A DNA stretch of 64,000 bases. Origin: Denitrobacterium detoxificans. GTDB taxonomy: Bacteria > Actinomycetota > Coriobacteriia > Coriobacteriales > Eggerthellaceae. Positions 33,000-43,411 of the stretch are shown in pieces (positions within the stretch are counted from its first letter, which is position 1; each line of letters begins with the position of its first letter). Under the pieces are notes generated by a model. It was not told where the DNA came from. It did no database searches and saw only the letters and a program-made list of their open reading frames with translations. A program made the position numbers and the translations under genes. Where the stretch lies: positions 248,001 through 312,000 of the forward strand of contig NZ_CP011402.1 in the NCBI RefSeq assembly GCF_001643775.1. The letters are read 5' to 3'.

Positions 33000-33890
33000 A
33001 TGACTGCATCGGCGCCATATGACGCGATATTCTTTGACATGGACGGCACGTTGCTGCCCATGCCCGTGCGTCAGTTTCTCGATCGCTATTACGAAATCTT
33101 AGAGCGCAAGCTGCGTAACGCTGGTAAGGATGCCAAGCTCTACATCCACTGCCTCGATCGCGGTATGCATGCCATGAGCAGCCATTCCCCCGAGGAAACG
33201 AACGCCGATGCGTTCTGGCGCATGTTCGCGCAGGCGCACGAAGACGAGGAATGCCCGCTGAACGCCCGCGAGCTGGCGGAAGCGCGTGACTTCTTCTTCG
33301 ATTTCTACCAGAACGATTTCGACGAATGCGGGCGCGGCATCGTCCCAAATCCGCATGCGGCCGAAGCGGTGCGCATCCTTGCGGAAAAGGGATACCCGCT
33401 GTACCTGACCACCATGCCGCTGTTCCCCTTGGAGGGCGTGCTTGCGCGTCTGCGCTGGGCAAACGTCGATCCGTCCTATTTCGCGCGCATCACGCGCTTC
33501 GACAACAGCACGGCGGTAAAGCCCCAGACGGCCTACTACTACGAGAACCTGGCCATCGCGGGTGCCGAACCTGGCCGCGTGCTTATGGTGGGGAACAACA
33601 CCATCGACGACCTGGCGTGCCTGGAAACGGGCATGGATGCCTACCTGGTCACCGACGACCTCATCAACGATAACGGCTTCGATATTGCCACGGTGAAGCA
33701 TGGAACCATGGAAGAGTTCGCTGCTTGGGTGCGTGACCTGCCCGTTTGCGAGAGTAAGCGCGCTTTGGAGGGCTATCCCGATCGCTCTCCGCTCGACGGC
33801 GGCATCAGCATCGCGCATGGCCGCGACGCCATGCCTCAGCCCCTGTGGGATGAGAATGAACGCATGAGGATAACAACCACGGCTTCCTAG
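33000..33890 (+). CDS. HAD-family hydrolase
   Basis: A 296-residue phosphatase-like protein. Motif I is FFDMDGTLLPMP with the Asp nucleophile. Motif II is probably LTTMP, motif III is the Lys of TAVKPQT, and motif IV is MVGNNTIDDLACL. The cap domain lies between motifs I and II. ATG 33000 has an AAAGGGG site. It is divergent from queH and precedes tgt by 33 bp, so it may share a transcript with tgt. The substrate is unknown. Confidence 0.85.
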   Translation: MTASAPYDAIFFDMDGTLLPMPVRQFLDRYYEILERKLRNAGKDAKLYIHCLDRGMHAMSSHSPEETNADAFWRMFAQAHEDEECPLNARELAEARDFFFDFYQNDFDECGRGIVPNPHAAEAVRILAEKGYPLYLTTMPLFPLEGVLARLRWANVDPSYFARITRFDNSTAVKPQTAYYYENLAIAGAEPGRVLMVGNNTIDDLACLETGMDAYLVTDDLINDNGFDIATVKHGTMEEFAAWVRDLPVCESKRALEGYPDRSPLDGGISIAHGRDAMPQPLWDENERMRITTTAS

Positions 33891-35072
<1,182 letters not shown>

Positions 35073-35148
35073 GATCGCTCCGCACCGCGTGGGCCAACGT
35101 AATTGCTACTTCGATGGGCTCCAATGGGGCCCATCGCGCGTTATGCGG

Positions 35149-35227
35149 TTGGAGCGTTCTCCTTGTTGTGACATAATGCAATGTTAACCGCGGTTTTGTA
35201 TGCGGTTAAACGGGGCAAGGGGCCCCG
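35149..35227 (+). promoter_or_regulatory. secDF promoter and two-hairpin leader
   Basis: TTGGAG at 35149 and CATAAT at 35172 are exactly 17 bp apart. The predicted start falls at the foot of hairpin 1 (TTAACCGC 35184-35191 with GCGGTTAA 35202-35209), followed by hairpin 2 (CGGGGC / GCCCCG, 35211-35227). Together they form a compact leader about 68 nt before the ATG. Confidence 0.7.
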
Positions 35228-35251
35228 AATACGGGAAACAAAGGGAATCTA

Positions 35252-38050
35252 ATGGCAGAATCTAATACCAAGAAGCGCAAGCATGTAAGCGGCAACAACC
35301 GCCGCAACGTCTGGCTGCTCATCTTGCTCACCCTCCTCGTGGTGGGCTCGGTGTTCATGTTCATGCCGCCGCAGGAAAAGATCAACCAGGGCCTGGATAT
35401 CCAGGGCGGTCTTTCCGTGGTGCTTACCGCAAACAGCACCGATGGCGACAGCGTGAGCCAGGAAGACATGGAAATCAGTCGCGACATCATCGAGTCGCGC
35501 GTTAACGCCTTGGGTGCTTCGGAAGCCACCGTTCAGATTCAGGGCAATAACCAGATTCTGGTTCAGATTCCTGGCATCTCCGACACCCAGGAAGCGCTCG
35601 ATACCATCGGGCGTACCGGTAACCTGGAATTTGCGCGCCTCGACTCGTTCACCGATGCAGACGTGCAGCAGAAGATTGATTCTGGCAATCTGACCACGTC
35701 AACCACCGTTACCGACGACTACGGCAATACGCTTCCCTCGGAAGGCGGCTCCCAGCTTACCGTTGAAGAGGGCACGTACACGCCCATCGTAACGGGCGCA
35801 AACATCCAGAGCGTCACCATCGACAAGCAGAGCGAGGGTAGCCCGTACTACGCGGTCAACATTTCGCTCGACGCCGAAGGCACACAGGCATTTGCCGAGG
35901 CCAGTGCCGACCTGGTCGATGACCACGGCAAGATCGTCATTATCCTCGACGGCGTGGTGAACTCCGCTCCCGCCGTGCAGTCCGAAATCACCACGGGCCA
36001 GGTGTCCATCACCGGCAACTACTCGCAAGACGAGGCCAAGGCGCTGAAGACGGTGCTCGAAAGCGGTTCGCTGCCCGTGAGCTTCACCTACGCGCAGAGC
36101 CAGACGGTAGGCCCCACGCTCGGTCAGGACGCCCTGGCATCTGGCGTGCTCGTGGCTCTGGCTGGCATCCTGCTGGTTATGCTCTACCTGCTGTTCTTCT
36201 ATCGTGGCCTGGGCATGATCACCGCCGCCGCTATCGCGGTGTTCTCGGTGCTGTATCTGGGCTTGCTCGCCACGCTTTCTCATTTCGGCCTGTTTAGCCT
36301 GTCCCTTTCCGGCGTTGCCGGCATCGTTCTTACCATTGGTATGGCGGCCGACTCGTCCATTCTTACCTTGGAGCGCTTCAGGGAAGAGATTCGCTTCGGT
36401 CGCAGCGTACGCGCGGCATCCATCACGGGCGTTCGTCACGGCATCCTGACCTCCATCGACGCCGACTTGGTGTCTTTGGTTACGGCTCTGTCGCTGTTCT
36501 TCCTGGCTTCCAGTGGCGTCAAGGGCTTCGGCCTCACGCTGGCGCTGGGCATTATGTGCGACATCGTGATGATGCTCGTCTTCAAGGCTCCGCTCATCCG
36601 CCTGCTTGCCCCGCGTGCCATCGCGAAGCATCCGGGCTTCTGGGGCGTGAGCGATTGCCAGGCTGCCGCTGGCGTGTACAAGGAGCTTTCGGAAGCCGAA
36701 GGCGAAACGGTTGAGACTGCCGTTTCCCTCGAGGCCATCAACTCTGCCGACAACGAGACCTACGCGACCCGCAAGGGCGGCGAGCGCGGCACGGCTGCTG
36801 CGCAGGCCGCTTCCAAGGTGAAGGGTCGCTTCATCAAGCACGACATCAACTTCCTGGGCTACCGCAAGGTGTTCCTCACCGTTGCCGCCGTCGTCATGGT
36901 GCTCAGCGCCGTGATCATTGGCGTACGCGGCCTGAACCTGGGCATTGAGTTCATTGGCGGTACCAGCATCACGTTTACCGATACGGGCAGCGTGACCACC
37001 GACCAGATGCGCAGTGCGTTTGCCGAAGCGGGCGAACCCGATGCCGTCATCCAGACCACCGCGAACAATGGCGAGGCTGGCTTCATCGTGCGCACCACGA
37101 ATGCCGATGCTGCGGAGTCGGCTGGCGAGGCCATGACGGTTGCCAACAGCCTGGGTCTTTCTTCCAATAACTTCCAGGTGAGCACTATCGGTCCCGACTG
37201 GGGCACGAGCGTCATCCAGGCCATGTTCATTGCCCTCATCGTGTCGTTCATCCTGATCATCGTCTACATTGCGCTGCGCTTCCGCCAGTACAAGATGGGC
37301 GTTACCGCCATTGTGGCCCTGGTGCACGACATCTTGCTTGTTGTGGGCATCTACGCCCTGGTTGGACGCGAGATTAACCCCAACGTGGTTGCTGCACTGC
37401 TTACCATTCTGGGTTACTCGCTCTACGACACGGTGGTCGTGTTCCACCGCATTAGCGACAACATGGAGCATTCTGAAGTGCCTTGCACGTTCATGACCAT
37501 GGCAAATCACTCTATGAACCAGGTGTTCATCCGCTCCATCAACACCACGCTCACGTCGATCATCCCGGTATTCGCCATGCTGCTGTTCGGTAGCGAAACG
37601 CTGCAGGACTTCGCGTTCGCCATGGTAATCGGCCTGCTCGCCGGTGCGTATTCGTCCATCGCCATCGCCTGCCCGCTGTTCGCCATTTGGAAGTCTCGCG
37701 AGGAAAAGAACGTGAACCTCACGAAGAAGTACGGCAACGAGGTCGGTCGCTTTGCCACGTCGCGTGGCTCGCTTACCTATGCTGCTCCCGAAAAGGAAGC
37801 GGAAGCGGCGAAGCCCGCTGTGGCCGTAGCCGAAAAGGAAGCTTCCGCTCAGCCGAAGCAGCAGGAGCAGGCCGAGCAGAAATCCGCAGCGCAGATTGCC
37901 AAGGAAAAGCGTGCGGCTGCGCGTAAACAGGCGAAGAAAAAGAAGACGCATGAGGCTGCTCAGCCTGAGATTCGCATCGTCGATCGCGAGAAATTCGAAG
38001 AGGCGTCCGAGGAGGCTGCGAAGCATACGTCGGAGGGCGCTGAAGAGTAG
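35252..38050 (+). CDS. secDF: SecDF fusion, protein-export membrane protein
   Basis: A 932-residue fused SecD-SecF that uses the proton gradient to help export through SecYEG. The SecD part (residues 1 to about 460) has INQGLDIQGGLSVVL, the periplasmic P1 domain and IVLTIGMAADSSILTLERF. The SecF part (about 530-850) has FIGGTSITFTDTG and ILGYSLYDTVVVFHRI. A charged tail of about 90 residues (Glu/Lys/Ala, basic run KQAKKKKTH) extends into the cytoplasm. No yajC gene is adjacent, unlike many bacteria. ATG 35252 has an AAAGGGAA site. Confidence 0.95.
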   Translation: MAESNTKKRKHVSGNNRRNVWLLILLTLLVVGSVFMFMPPQEKINQGLDIQGGLSVVLTANSTDGDSVSQEDMEISRDIIESRVNALGASEATVQIQGNNQILVQIPGISDTQEALDTIGRTGNLEFARLDSFTDADVQQKIDSGNLTTSTTVTDDYGNTLPSEGGSQLTVEEGTYTPIVTGANIQSVTIDKQSEGSPYYAVNISLDAEGTQAFAEASADLVDDHGKIVIILDGVVNSAPAVQSEITTGQVSITGNYSQDEAKALKTVLESGSLPVSFTYAQSQTVGPTLGQDALASGVLVALAGILLVMLYLLFFYRGLGMITAAAIAVFSVLYLGLLATLSHFGLFSLSLSGVAGIVLTIGMAADSSILTLERFREEIRFGRSVRAASITGVRHGILTSIDADLVSLVTALSLFFLASSGVKGFGLTLALGIMCDIVMMLVFKAPLIRLLAPRAIAKHPGFWGVSDCQAAAGVYKELSEAEGETVETAVSLEAINSADNETYATRKGGERGTAAAQAASKVKGRFIKHDINFLGYRKVFLTVAAVVMVLSAVIIGVRGLNLGIEFIGGTSITFTDTGSVTTDQMRSAFAEAGEPDAVIQTTANNGEAGFIVRTTNADAAESAGEAMTVANSLGLSSNNFQVSTIGPDWGTSVIQAMFIALIVSFILIIVYIALRFRQYKMGVTAIVALVHDILLVVGIYALVGREINPNVVAALLTILGYSLYDTVVVFHRISDNMEHSEVPCTFMTMANHSMNQVFIRSINTTLTSIIPVFAMLLFGSETLQDFAFAMVIGLLAGAYSSIAIACPLFAIWKSREEKNVNLTKKYGNEVGRFATSRGSLTYAAPEKEAEAAKPAVAVAEKEASAQPKQQEQAEQKSAAQIAKEKRAAARKQAKKKKTHEAAQPEIRIVDREKFEEASEEAAKHTSEGAEE

Positions 38051-38073
38051 TCGCTCTTTACGTGGGTCTCTTG

Positions 38074-38106
38074 AACCGGGCTGGGGTGTACCTGGCCCGG
38101 TTTTTT
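38074..38106 (+). terminator. secDF terminator
   Basis: Stem AACCGGGC / GCCCGGTT around a 13-nt loop, ending in six T. Confidence 0.9.
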
Positions 38107-38250
38107 CGTGCCCGCATTACGAGGCCGCAACGGAATTCTTCCTTTGCTGTGGTGCCGCCGCGTGCGCGAGCCGTAGGGGCTGGCAAGGCGCTACTATGGT
38201 AGTTGCAATTACGAATACGACCGCGCTATGGCGCGTGAAAGGATAGGGTT

Positions 38251-38571
38251 ATGAGGACTGGAAGCGCACCGAATTTTGCCCCGCCCGAGCAGGAGGGTAC
38301 GGTCTTTACGTTCGAGGACGAGAAGGGCGAGCAGGTTAACCTGGAGTTCCTGGGCCTCATTCTCATGAACGAGGCTCGTTATGGCTTCTTCTTCCCCGTT
38401 ACGGAAGACGAGCCCGCATTGTCTTCGGGCGAGATTCTGGTTATGGAAGTCACCGAACTTGACGAAGAGGGCCAGCCCCTGGCATTCGAGCTCGTCACCG
38501 AGGAGGATACGGCCATCGCCGCCTATAACGAGTTCAAGATTGCCGCGAAGGACCTGTACGACTTCGAATAG
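38251..38571 (+). CDS. DUF1292 family protein
   Basis: A 106-residue acidic protein with the DUF1292 pattern (GTVFTFEDEKGEQVNLEFLG, LEEGQPLAFELVTEEDTA-like). The function of the family is unknown; it is widespread in Firmicutes and actinobacteria, commonly near nucleic-acid and RNA genes. ATG 38251 has a GGATAGGG site. It is a single gene between two terminators. Confidence 0.72.
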   Translation: MRTGSAPNFAPPEQEGTVFTFEDEKGEQVNLEFLGLILMNEARYGFFFPVTEDEPALSSGEILVMEVTELDEEGQPLAFELVTEEDTAIAAYNEFKIAAKDLYDFE

Positions 38572-38584
38572 GGCATGAAGTTGG

Positions 38585-38640
38585 AAGGCCTGGATGGGCC
38601 CCGCCTGGCATGTGCCAGTTTGGGGTCATCCAGGCCTTTT
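38585..38640. terminator. Terminator between DUF1292 gene and ecfT
   Basis: AAGGCCTGGATG / CATCCAGGCCTT, a 12-bp stem with an inner GC-rich pairing, followed by TTTT on the plus strand and preceded by A/G on the other. Confidence 0.85.
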
Positions 38641-38661
38641 CTATTTCATTGGGTTGTGGGG

Positions 38662-39465
38662 CTATAGCCCTGCCACGCGCATCGCGATAACTGCAACGAC
38701 GAGGCACGCTACGGCGATTGCCCCGCGCGCGTCGACGCTCGTGAATGCGAGTGGCTTCAGCTTCGTGCGGCCTTCTGCGCCGTGGTAGCAGCGCGCGTCC
38801 ATGGCCGCGGAAAGCGTTTCAGCATGACGAAACGCGCTGGTAAACAGCGGGATCATGAGGCTTGTCAGGCTCGAGATGCCACCCCTCAGTGGGCTGGTGG
38901 CAAGCTTCGCTCCGCGCGAGAGCTGGGCGGCGCGAATGGTGTGTAGCTCGGTAACGAACTGCGGCACGAAGCGCAATGCAATGCCCATGATCATGCTGAA
39001 CTCATGGGCGGGGAAGCCTATGCGGCGCAGCGGCGCCAGAACCGCTTCGATGCCGTCGGTAAGGTCGAGTGTGGTGGTGGTAAGCGTGAGCAGGCTGGCG
39101 TCAATGAGCAGCAGCGTAAGGCGAATGCCCAGGAATACGGCGTTGTGTATGCCTGCTTGGCTGATCTGCAGTGGGCCTGCGGTAACGTAGACCGTGCCGC
39201 CTTGCACGAAGAAGACGTTGAGCAGGGCCGTGATGATCACGATGAAGAACAGCGGCCCGATGGAGCGCACGGCCTGGGGCAGGGGAATGCGCGCGATAAG
39301 GATGCATGCAAGCAGAAATGCCGCGCAAAGGCCCAATGCGGCGTATGAGCTGGCGCAGAAGATGGCCACCATCACGAGCACCACGAACGTAAGCTTGGCG
39401 CGCGAATCCATGCGATGCAGGGGGCTTTCGCCCGACCAGTATTTGCCGAACAGCGCCCTATTCAT
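38662..39465 (-). CDS. ecfT: ECF transporter transmembrane protein EcfT
   Basis: A 267-residue membrane subunit with five or six hydrophobic helices. It contains the Ala-Arg-Gly type coupling segments (RAAQLSRGAKLA and AMDARCYHGAE) that touch the ATPases. It transmits ATP hydrolysis to the S component. ATG 39465 lies inside ecfA2. It is last in the S-A1-A2-T operon on the minus strand. Confidence 0.93.
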   Translation of the reverse strand: MNRALFGKYWSGESPLHRMDSRAKLTFVVLVMVAIFCASSYAALGLCAAFLLACILIARIPLPQAVRSIGPLFFIVIITALLNVFFVQGGTVYVTAGPLQISQAGIHNAVFLGIRLTLLLIDASLLTLTTTTLDLTDGIEAVLAPLRRIGFPAHEFSMIMGIALRFVPQFVTELHTIRAAQLSRGAKLATSPLRGGISSLTSLMIPLFTSAFRHAETLSAAMDARCYHGAEGRTKLKPLAFTSVDARGAIAVACLVVAVIAMRVAGL

Positions 39466-40381
39466 GGGCTGCCTCGTAGAGCGATGCGATGGCGTCTGCA
39501 AGCTCGGCGGCCGTGTAGAGCCCATTATGTGCGGGCAATGCCACGCCTTCGCTGGCTAGGGTGTTTGCCAAGTGCTGCGCTGCGGGCACTCCCAGGCCGA
39601 TTCCCTTGCAGGCTTCCGCATCAGCGAATACCTCATCGGGCGTGCCGAGCGCGAATTCTTCGCCGCGATTTAGAATGAGGATGCGGTCGCAGAAACGGGC
39701 CAGGTCGTCCATGTCGTGCGACACCATGACCACGGTAAGGCCCTCGTTGTGGTGCAGGCGCTGGATGAATGCAAGGAATTCCTCGCGTGCGTGAGGGTCC
39801 AGGCCCGCTACGGGCTCGTCTAGGATGAGCGTCTTCGGTTGCATGGCAAGTACGCCCGCAAAGGCAACGCGACGCTGCTGACCTCCCGAAAGCTCGAAGG
39901 GACTTATGTCGCGTAGTTGCTCGGGGTCGAGTTCGACGAGTTTCATGGCCTCGGCGTAGCGACGTTCGACTTCCTCGCCGGAAAGGCCCATGTTACGCGG
40001 ACCGAAGGCTACGTCCTCGAATACCGTTGCGGCGAACAGCTGATGCTCGGGATACTGGAAGACCACGCCTACGTGCGAGCGCGCTTTTGTGGCGGCGTTC
40101 TTTTCCGAAATGTCCACGCCATCGACCAGCACGTAGCCACGCGAGGGCTGCAGCAGCCCGTTCATATGCTGAATGAGCGTGCTCTTGCCGCTGCCAGTGT
40201 GCCCGGCGATGCCGAAGAACTCGCCGTCGTTCAGGGTGAAGCTCACGTTGTGAAGCGCCCAATAGGCCGAGGGCGCATTGCCCCAGTCGGCGGGTACCTC
40301 GGCGGGCTCGTTGCGCTTCTTGCGCGCGCGTTTCCCTTCGGCGGTACGGTACGTATAGCTGACGTTCTGGAATTCGATCAT
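39458..40381 (-). CDS. ecfA2: ECF transporter ATPase EcfA2
   Basis: A 307-residue ABC ATPase. Walker A is GHTGSGKSTLIQHMNGL, the signature is FELSGGQQRRVAFAG, Walker B is TLILDEPVAGLDP, and the switch His is in VSHDMDDLA. Between the first strand and Walker A it carries an extra basic segment (GKRARKKRNEPAEVPADWG) of about 20 residues. ATGA overlap with ecfA1. Confidence 0.94.
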   Translation of the reverse strand: MIEFQNVSYTYRTAEGKRARKKRNEPAEVPADWGNAPSAYWALHNVSFTLNDGEFFGIAGHTGSGKSTLIQHMNGLLQPSRGYVLVDGVDISEKNAATKARSHVGVVFQYPEHQLFAATVFEDVAFGPRNMGLSGEEVERRYAEAMKLVELDPEQLRDISPFELSGGQQRRVAFAGVLAMQPKTLILDEPVAGLDPHAREEFLAFIQRLHHNEGLTVVMVSHDMDDLARFCDRILILNRGEEFALGTPDEVFADAEACKGIGLGVPAAQHLANTLASEGVALPAHNGLYTAAELADAIASLYEAAHE

Positions 40382-41235
40382 GCCTGGCCGCCTTCCCCCG
40401 CGAGCAGCGCGCGTACCTCGCGTGCGAGCTCTTCTTCGGACATGCACACGGGTACGGGTACGCCGCGTTTCTGGAGCAGAAGGCTCATATGCGCTGCGAA
40501 GGGCGTGTCCAGATGCAGATGCGCTAGCTTGTCTATCTGGGAAAACACTTGGCTTGGCGTGCCGGAAAGAGCAACGGTGCCTGCCTCCATCACGAATACG
40601 CGATCGGCTTGCGCGGCTTCTTCCATGAAGTGGGTGATCATGATGACCGTCATGCCCTCGTCGTTCAGCTCGTGCGCCACGCGCAGCAGGCCCGCACGAC
40701 CGCGCGGGTCGAGCATGGCGCTTGCTTCGTCGAGGATGAGGATGCGTGGTTGCATGGCGAGCACGCCGGCAATGGCCACGCGTTGTTTCTGCCCGCCCGA
40801 AAGGGCCGTGGTCTCGCGGAGCTCGAAGCCCTGCAGGCCCACGCGTTCAAGCGCTTGGGTTACGCGTTCACGTAGTTCGGGATTGGGAATGCCCAGATTT
40901 TCCGGGCCAAAGGCAACGTCGTCCTCGATGAGGCTGGCTACCAACTGATCGTCGGGATTCTGGAATACCATGCCCGCCTTGCTGCGGATGAAGTACGTTT
41001 CCTGGGCGTCGGACGTGGCGCGACCCAGGACGTGCACCGAGCCCGAATCGGGTGCGAGCAGGGCGTTGACGTGCTTGGCGAGCGTGCTCTTGCCGCTGCC
41101 ATTGCCACCCAGGATGGCAATGAACTCACCCTCTTGGATTGCGAGGTCGATGCCATTTAGGACCAGGCGTTCGCCGTCGTACGTGAACGTGGCCTCCTGA
41201 AAGTCGACTATGGGGCAGGACTGGCTAGTGGCCAT
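40378..41235 (-). CDS. ecfA1: ECF transporter ATPase EcfA1
   Basis: A 285-residue ABC ATPase. Walker A is GGNGSGKSTLAKHVNAL, signature TALSGGQKQRVAIAG, Walker B ILILDEASAMLDPRG, switch His in ITHFMEEAA. It pairs with EcfA2 as the energy-coupling module. It starts two bases after the S-component stop. Confidence 0.94.
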   Translation of the reverse strand: MATSQSCPIVDFQEATFTYDGERLVLNGIDLAIQEGEFIAILGGNGSGKSTLAKHVNALLAPDSGSVHVLGRATSDAQETYFIRSKAGMVFQNPDDQLVASLIEDDVAFGPENLGIPNPELRERVTQALERVGLQGFELRETTALSGGQKQRVAIAGVLAMQPRILILDEASAMLDPRGRAGLLRVAHELNDEGMTVIMITHFMEEAAQADRVFVMEAGTVALSGTPSQVFSQIDKLAHLHLDTPFAAHMSLLLQKRGVPVPVCMSEEELAREVRALLAGEGGQA

Positions 41236-41237
41236 AG

Positions 41238-41807
41238 CTATCGGCCTTTCACCTGGCTCTTCTTAGGCGTGATGAGGTTGCTGATGGACTTGTAGACCAC
41301 CAAGGTGAGCACCGAGTTGATAACGCTCTTCGCAATGTTGAACGGCAGGAGCGCGGGCAGGATCAGGCCGGCAACCGCTTCCAGGGGCATGCCCAGGTAG
41401 AACGGATCGATGATCAGGTTCGACACGATGGCGGCAGCAGTCATGCAGACGATGCCCACGAGCAGGCCGATAACGGCGCCGGCAAACGTATGCTTGCGGG
41501 CGTAGATGGCGGCGCTGGGGCCAACCATGGCGATGATGACGATGACGTTCATGAGGCCGCCTACCCAGTCGCCCATGATCATGGCGTGGATAAGCGCGCT
41601 TACGATGCCCACGACGATACCGGCTACGGGGCCGTATGCGAAGCCGCTCACCATGGCGGGCATGGCGGAGGCGTCGAATTTCAGCCAGGTGATGCCGGGG
41701 ATGATAGGGAATTCGATGAAGCTCAGGATCACGCTGATGGCGCACATGAGGGCCATGATTACGAGTTCCTTCGTCTCCCAGCGGTTGGTGTTCTGCATCG
41801 TAGGCAT
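41238..41807 (-). CDS. ECF substrate-binding S component, RibU-like
   Basis: A 189-residue membrane protein with about six helices. The stretch IIPGITWLKFDASAMPAMVS followed by GFAYGPVAGIVVGIVSALIH is the hallmark of riboflavin-type (RibU) S components. Riboflavin would feed the FAD reductases in this window. I saw no FMN riboswitch in the 167 bp upstream. Another vitamin cannot be excluded. It is the first gene of the ECF operon. Confidence 0.8.
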   Translation of the reverse strand: MPTMQNTNRWETKELVIMALMCAISVILSFIEFPIIPGITWLKFDASAMPAMVSGFAYGPVAGIVVGIVSALIHAMIMGDWVGGLMNVIVIIAMVGPSAAIYARKHTFAGAVIGLLVGIVCMTAAAIVSNLIIDPFYLGMPLEAVAGLILPALLPFNIAKSVINSVLTLVVYKSISNLITPKKSQVKGR

Positions 41808-41957
41808 GCGGTCTTCTTTCCCTGTGAATGCTTATGATTCGCAAGCGCTCATTATAGCGTAGCCATATGCAGGCATTGGATAGGGAGCGCCTGCCTCCGC
41901 ATACGACACGGAATGTGCGCTTTATCATGATGGGGTGCGCGAATGGCCGTAAACACG

Positions 41958-41963
41958 TATACT
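41958..41963 (+). promoter_or_regulatory. -10 element of agcS1, nearly leaderless
   Basis: TATACT ends 11 bases before the ATG at 41975, so the mRNA would have only about 4-5 bases of leader and no ribosome-binding site. No ribosome-binding sequence is visible before the ATG. Confidence 0.5.
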
Positions 41964-41974
41964 TTTGACCTGTT

Positions 41975-43411
41975 ATGGATATTATCGCGATACTCAACCA
42001 AATTGATGCATTCGTATGGGGGCCGGTCATGATCTGCCTGCTCCTCGGGTCGCATCTTTTCCTGTCGTTCCGTACGGGGTTCATTCAGCGCAAGCTTCCC
42101 ACGGCCATTAGGCTTTCGGTTGCCCAAGATGAAGACGCTGAAGGCGACGTGAGCCAGTTCGGCGCTCTTGCCACGGCACTTGCCGCAACGGTGGGCACGG
42201 GTTCCATCGTGGGCGTTGCCACGGCCATTCTGGCGGGCGGCCCGGGTGCCGTGTTCTGGATGTGGATCACGGGCGTCTTCGGCATGGCAACCAAGTACAC
42301 GGAAGTCTACGCGGCCGTGAAGTACCGCGTGAAGGATTCCCGTGGGGAAATGCTTGGCGGTGCCATGTATGCCTGGGAGCGCGCGTTCAAGCGCCCCGAC
42401 GGCACCACGCCTCGCTGGGCGCATGCGGGCGCCGTTTTGTTCTGCCTGTTCGCCATTGTCGCTACGCTGGGCACGGGTAGTGCCGTGCAGTCTGCGGCTA
42501 TGACGGGCATCATCGAGTCGAGCTTCCCTGGCGTGCCCGCAGCGGCAATCGCCATCATCATCGCGCTGTGCGTGGCACTCGTCATCTTCGGTGGCGTGAA
42601 GTCCATCGCGCGCGTGTGCGAAAAGCTCGTTCCCATCATGGCGGTGGTGTACGTGCTGGGCTGCGCCATCATCATGATCCTGAATGCTCCGTATGTCGGT
42701 CCTGCCATTTCCACCATCTTCGAATGCGCGTTTACGCCCAAGGCTGCCTTTGGTGGTGCCGTGGGTAGCGGCATCATGGTGGCTCTGCAGTATGGCTGCG
42801 CGCGCGGCCTGTTCAGCAACGAGGCCGGCCTGGGCACCGCTCCCATCGTGGCGGCTGCTGCCGCTACGCGCAATCCCGCGCGCCAGGCTCTGGTTGCCAT
42901 GACGGGCGCGTTTTGGTCTACGGTTGTCATCTGCGCTATCACGGGCATCGTGCTTACGTCCACGCTGCTCGCGAACCCTGGAATCATCGATGGCGGCACC
43001 ATTACGGAAGGTGCGGCCCTGGCAAGTGCCGCGTTCAGCAGCATTCCGTACGTGGGAACGCCCATTCTGGTGCTGGGCATGGTGAGCTTTGCGTATTCCA
43101 CCATCTTGGGTTGGAGCTACTACGGCAATCGCTGCGTGGTGTACCTGTTTGGCCAGAAGGGCACGCGTCCCTACCAGGTTATCTACGTATTGGTTGGCAT
43201 TGCTGGCGCCCTGGGCGTGGGCGATGTGGTTTGGACGATCAGCGACATCGGCAACGCGCTCATGGTCATTCCCAACATCATCATCGTGCTGGCCCTGTCG
43301 GGCGTCATCGCACGTGATACGAAGCATTATGTCTACGACGGCCACCTCGACGAGGCCGAAGACGTGGAAATCCGAGGCTTCGGTAGTTTGTGTGACAAGG
43401 GGCTAGCCTAG
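41975..43411 (+). CDS. Sodium:alanine/glycine symporter AgcS 1, C-terminus altered by IS
   Basis: A 478-residue symporter of the alanine/glycine:cation family. Typical motifs include FGALATALAATVGTGSIVGV, GGPGAVFWMWITGVFGM, KYRVKDSRGEMLGGAMYA and GLFSNEAGLGTAPI. The insertion of the ISL3 element replaced the last residues: the coding frame now ends RGFGSLCDKGLA, taken from the IS end. Joining the flanks without the IS and one copy of the duplication gives EDVEIPVVSAR, which resembles the tail of the second AgcS in this window (AVIPQLQK). The transport core is intact, so the protein probably still works. Confidence 0.92.
   Translation: MDIIAILNQIDAFVWGPVMICLLLGSHLFLSFRTGFIQRKLPTAIRLSVAQDEDAEGDVSQFGALATALAATVGTGSIVGVATAILAGGPGAVFWMWITGVFGMATKYTEVYAAVKYRVKDSRGEMLGGAMYAWERAFKRPDGTTPRWAHAGAVLFCLFAIVATLGTGSAVQSAAMTGIIESSFPGVPAAAIAIIIALCVALVIFGGVKSIARVCEKLVPIMAVVYVLGCAIIMILNAPYVGPAISTIFECAFTPKAAFGGAVGSGIMVALQYGCARGLFSNEAGLGTAPIVAAAAATRNPARQALVAMTGAFWSTVVICAITGIVLTSTLLANPGIIDGGTITEGAALASAAFSSIPYVGTPILVLGMVSFAYSTILGWSYYGNRCVVYLFGQKGTRPYQVIYVLVGIAGALGVGDVVWTISDIGNALMVIPNIIIVLALSGVIARDTKHYVYDGHLDEAEDVEIRGFGSLCDKGLA
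43366..43373. repeat. Target-site duplication, left copy
   Basis: GGAAATCC directly before the left IS end. The identical 8 bp follows the right end at 44940-44947. Eight-bp duplications are typical of ISL3-family elements. Confidence 0.93.

Noticed and set aside
41808-41974. FMN riboswitch upstream of the RibU-like gene
   Set aside because: The 167-bp gap lacks the conserved FMN-aptamer sequence and is short; nothing convincing was found.
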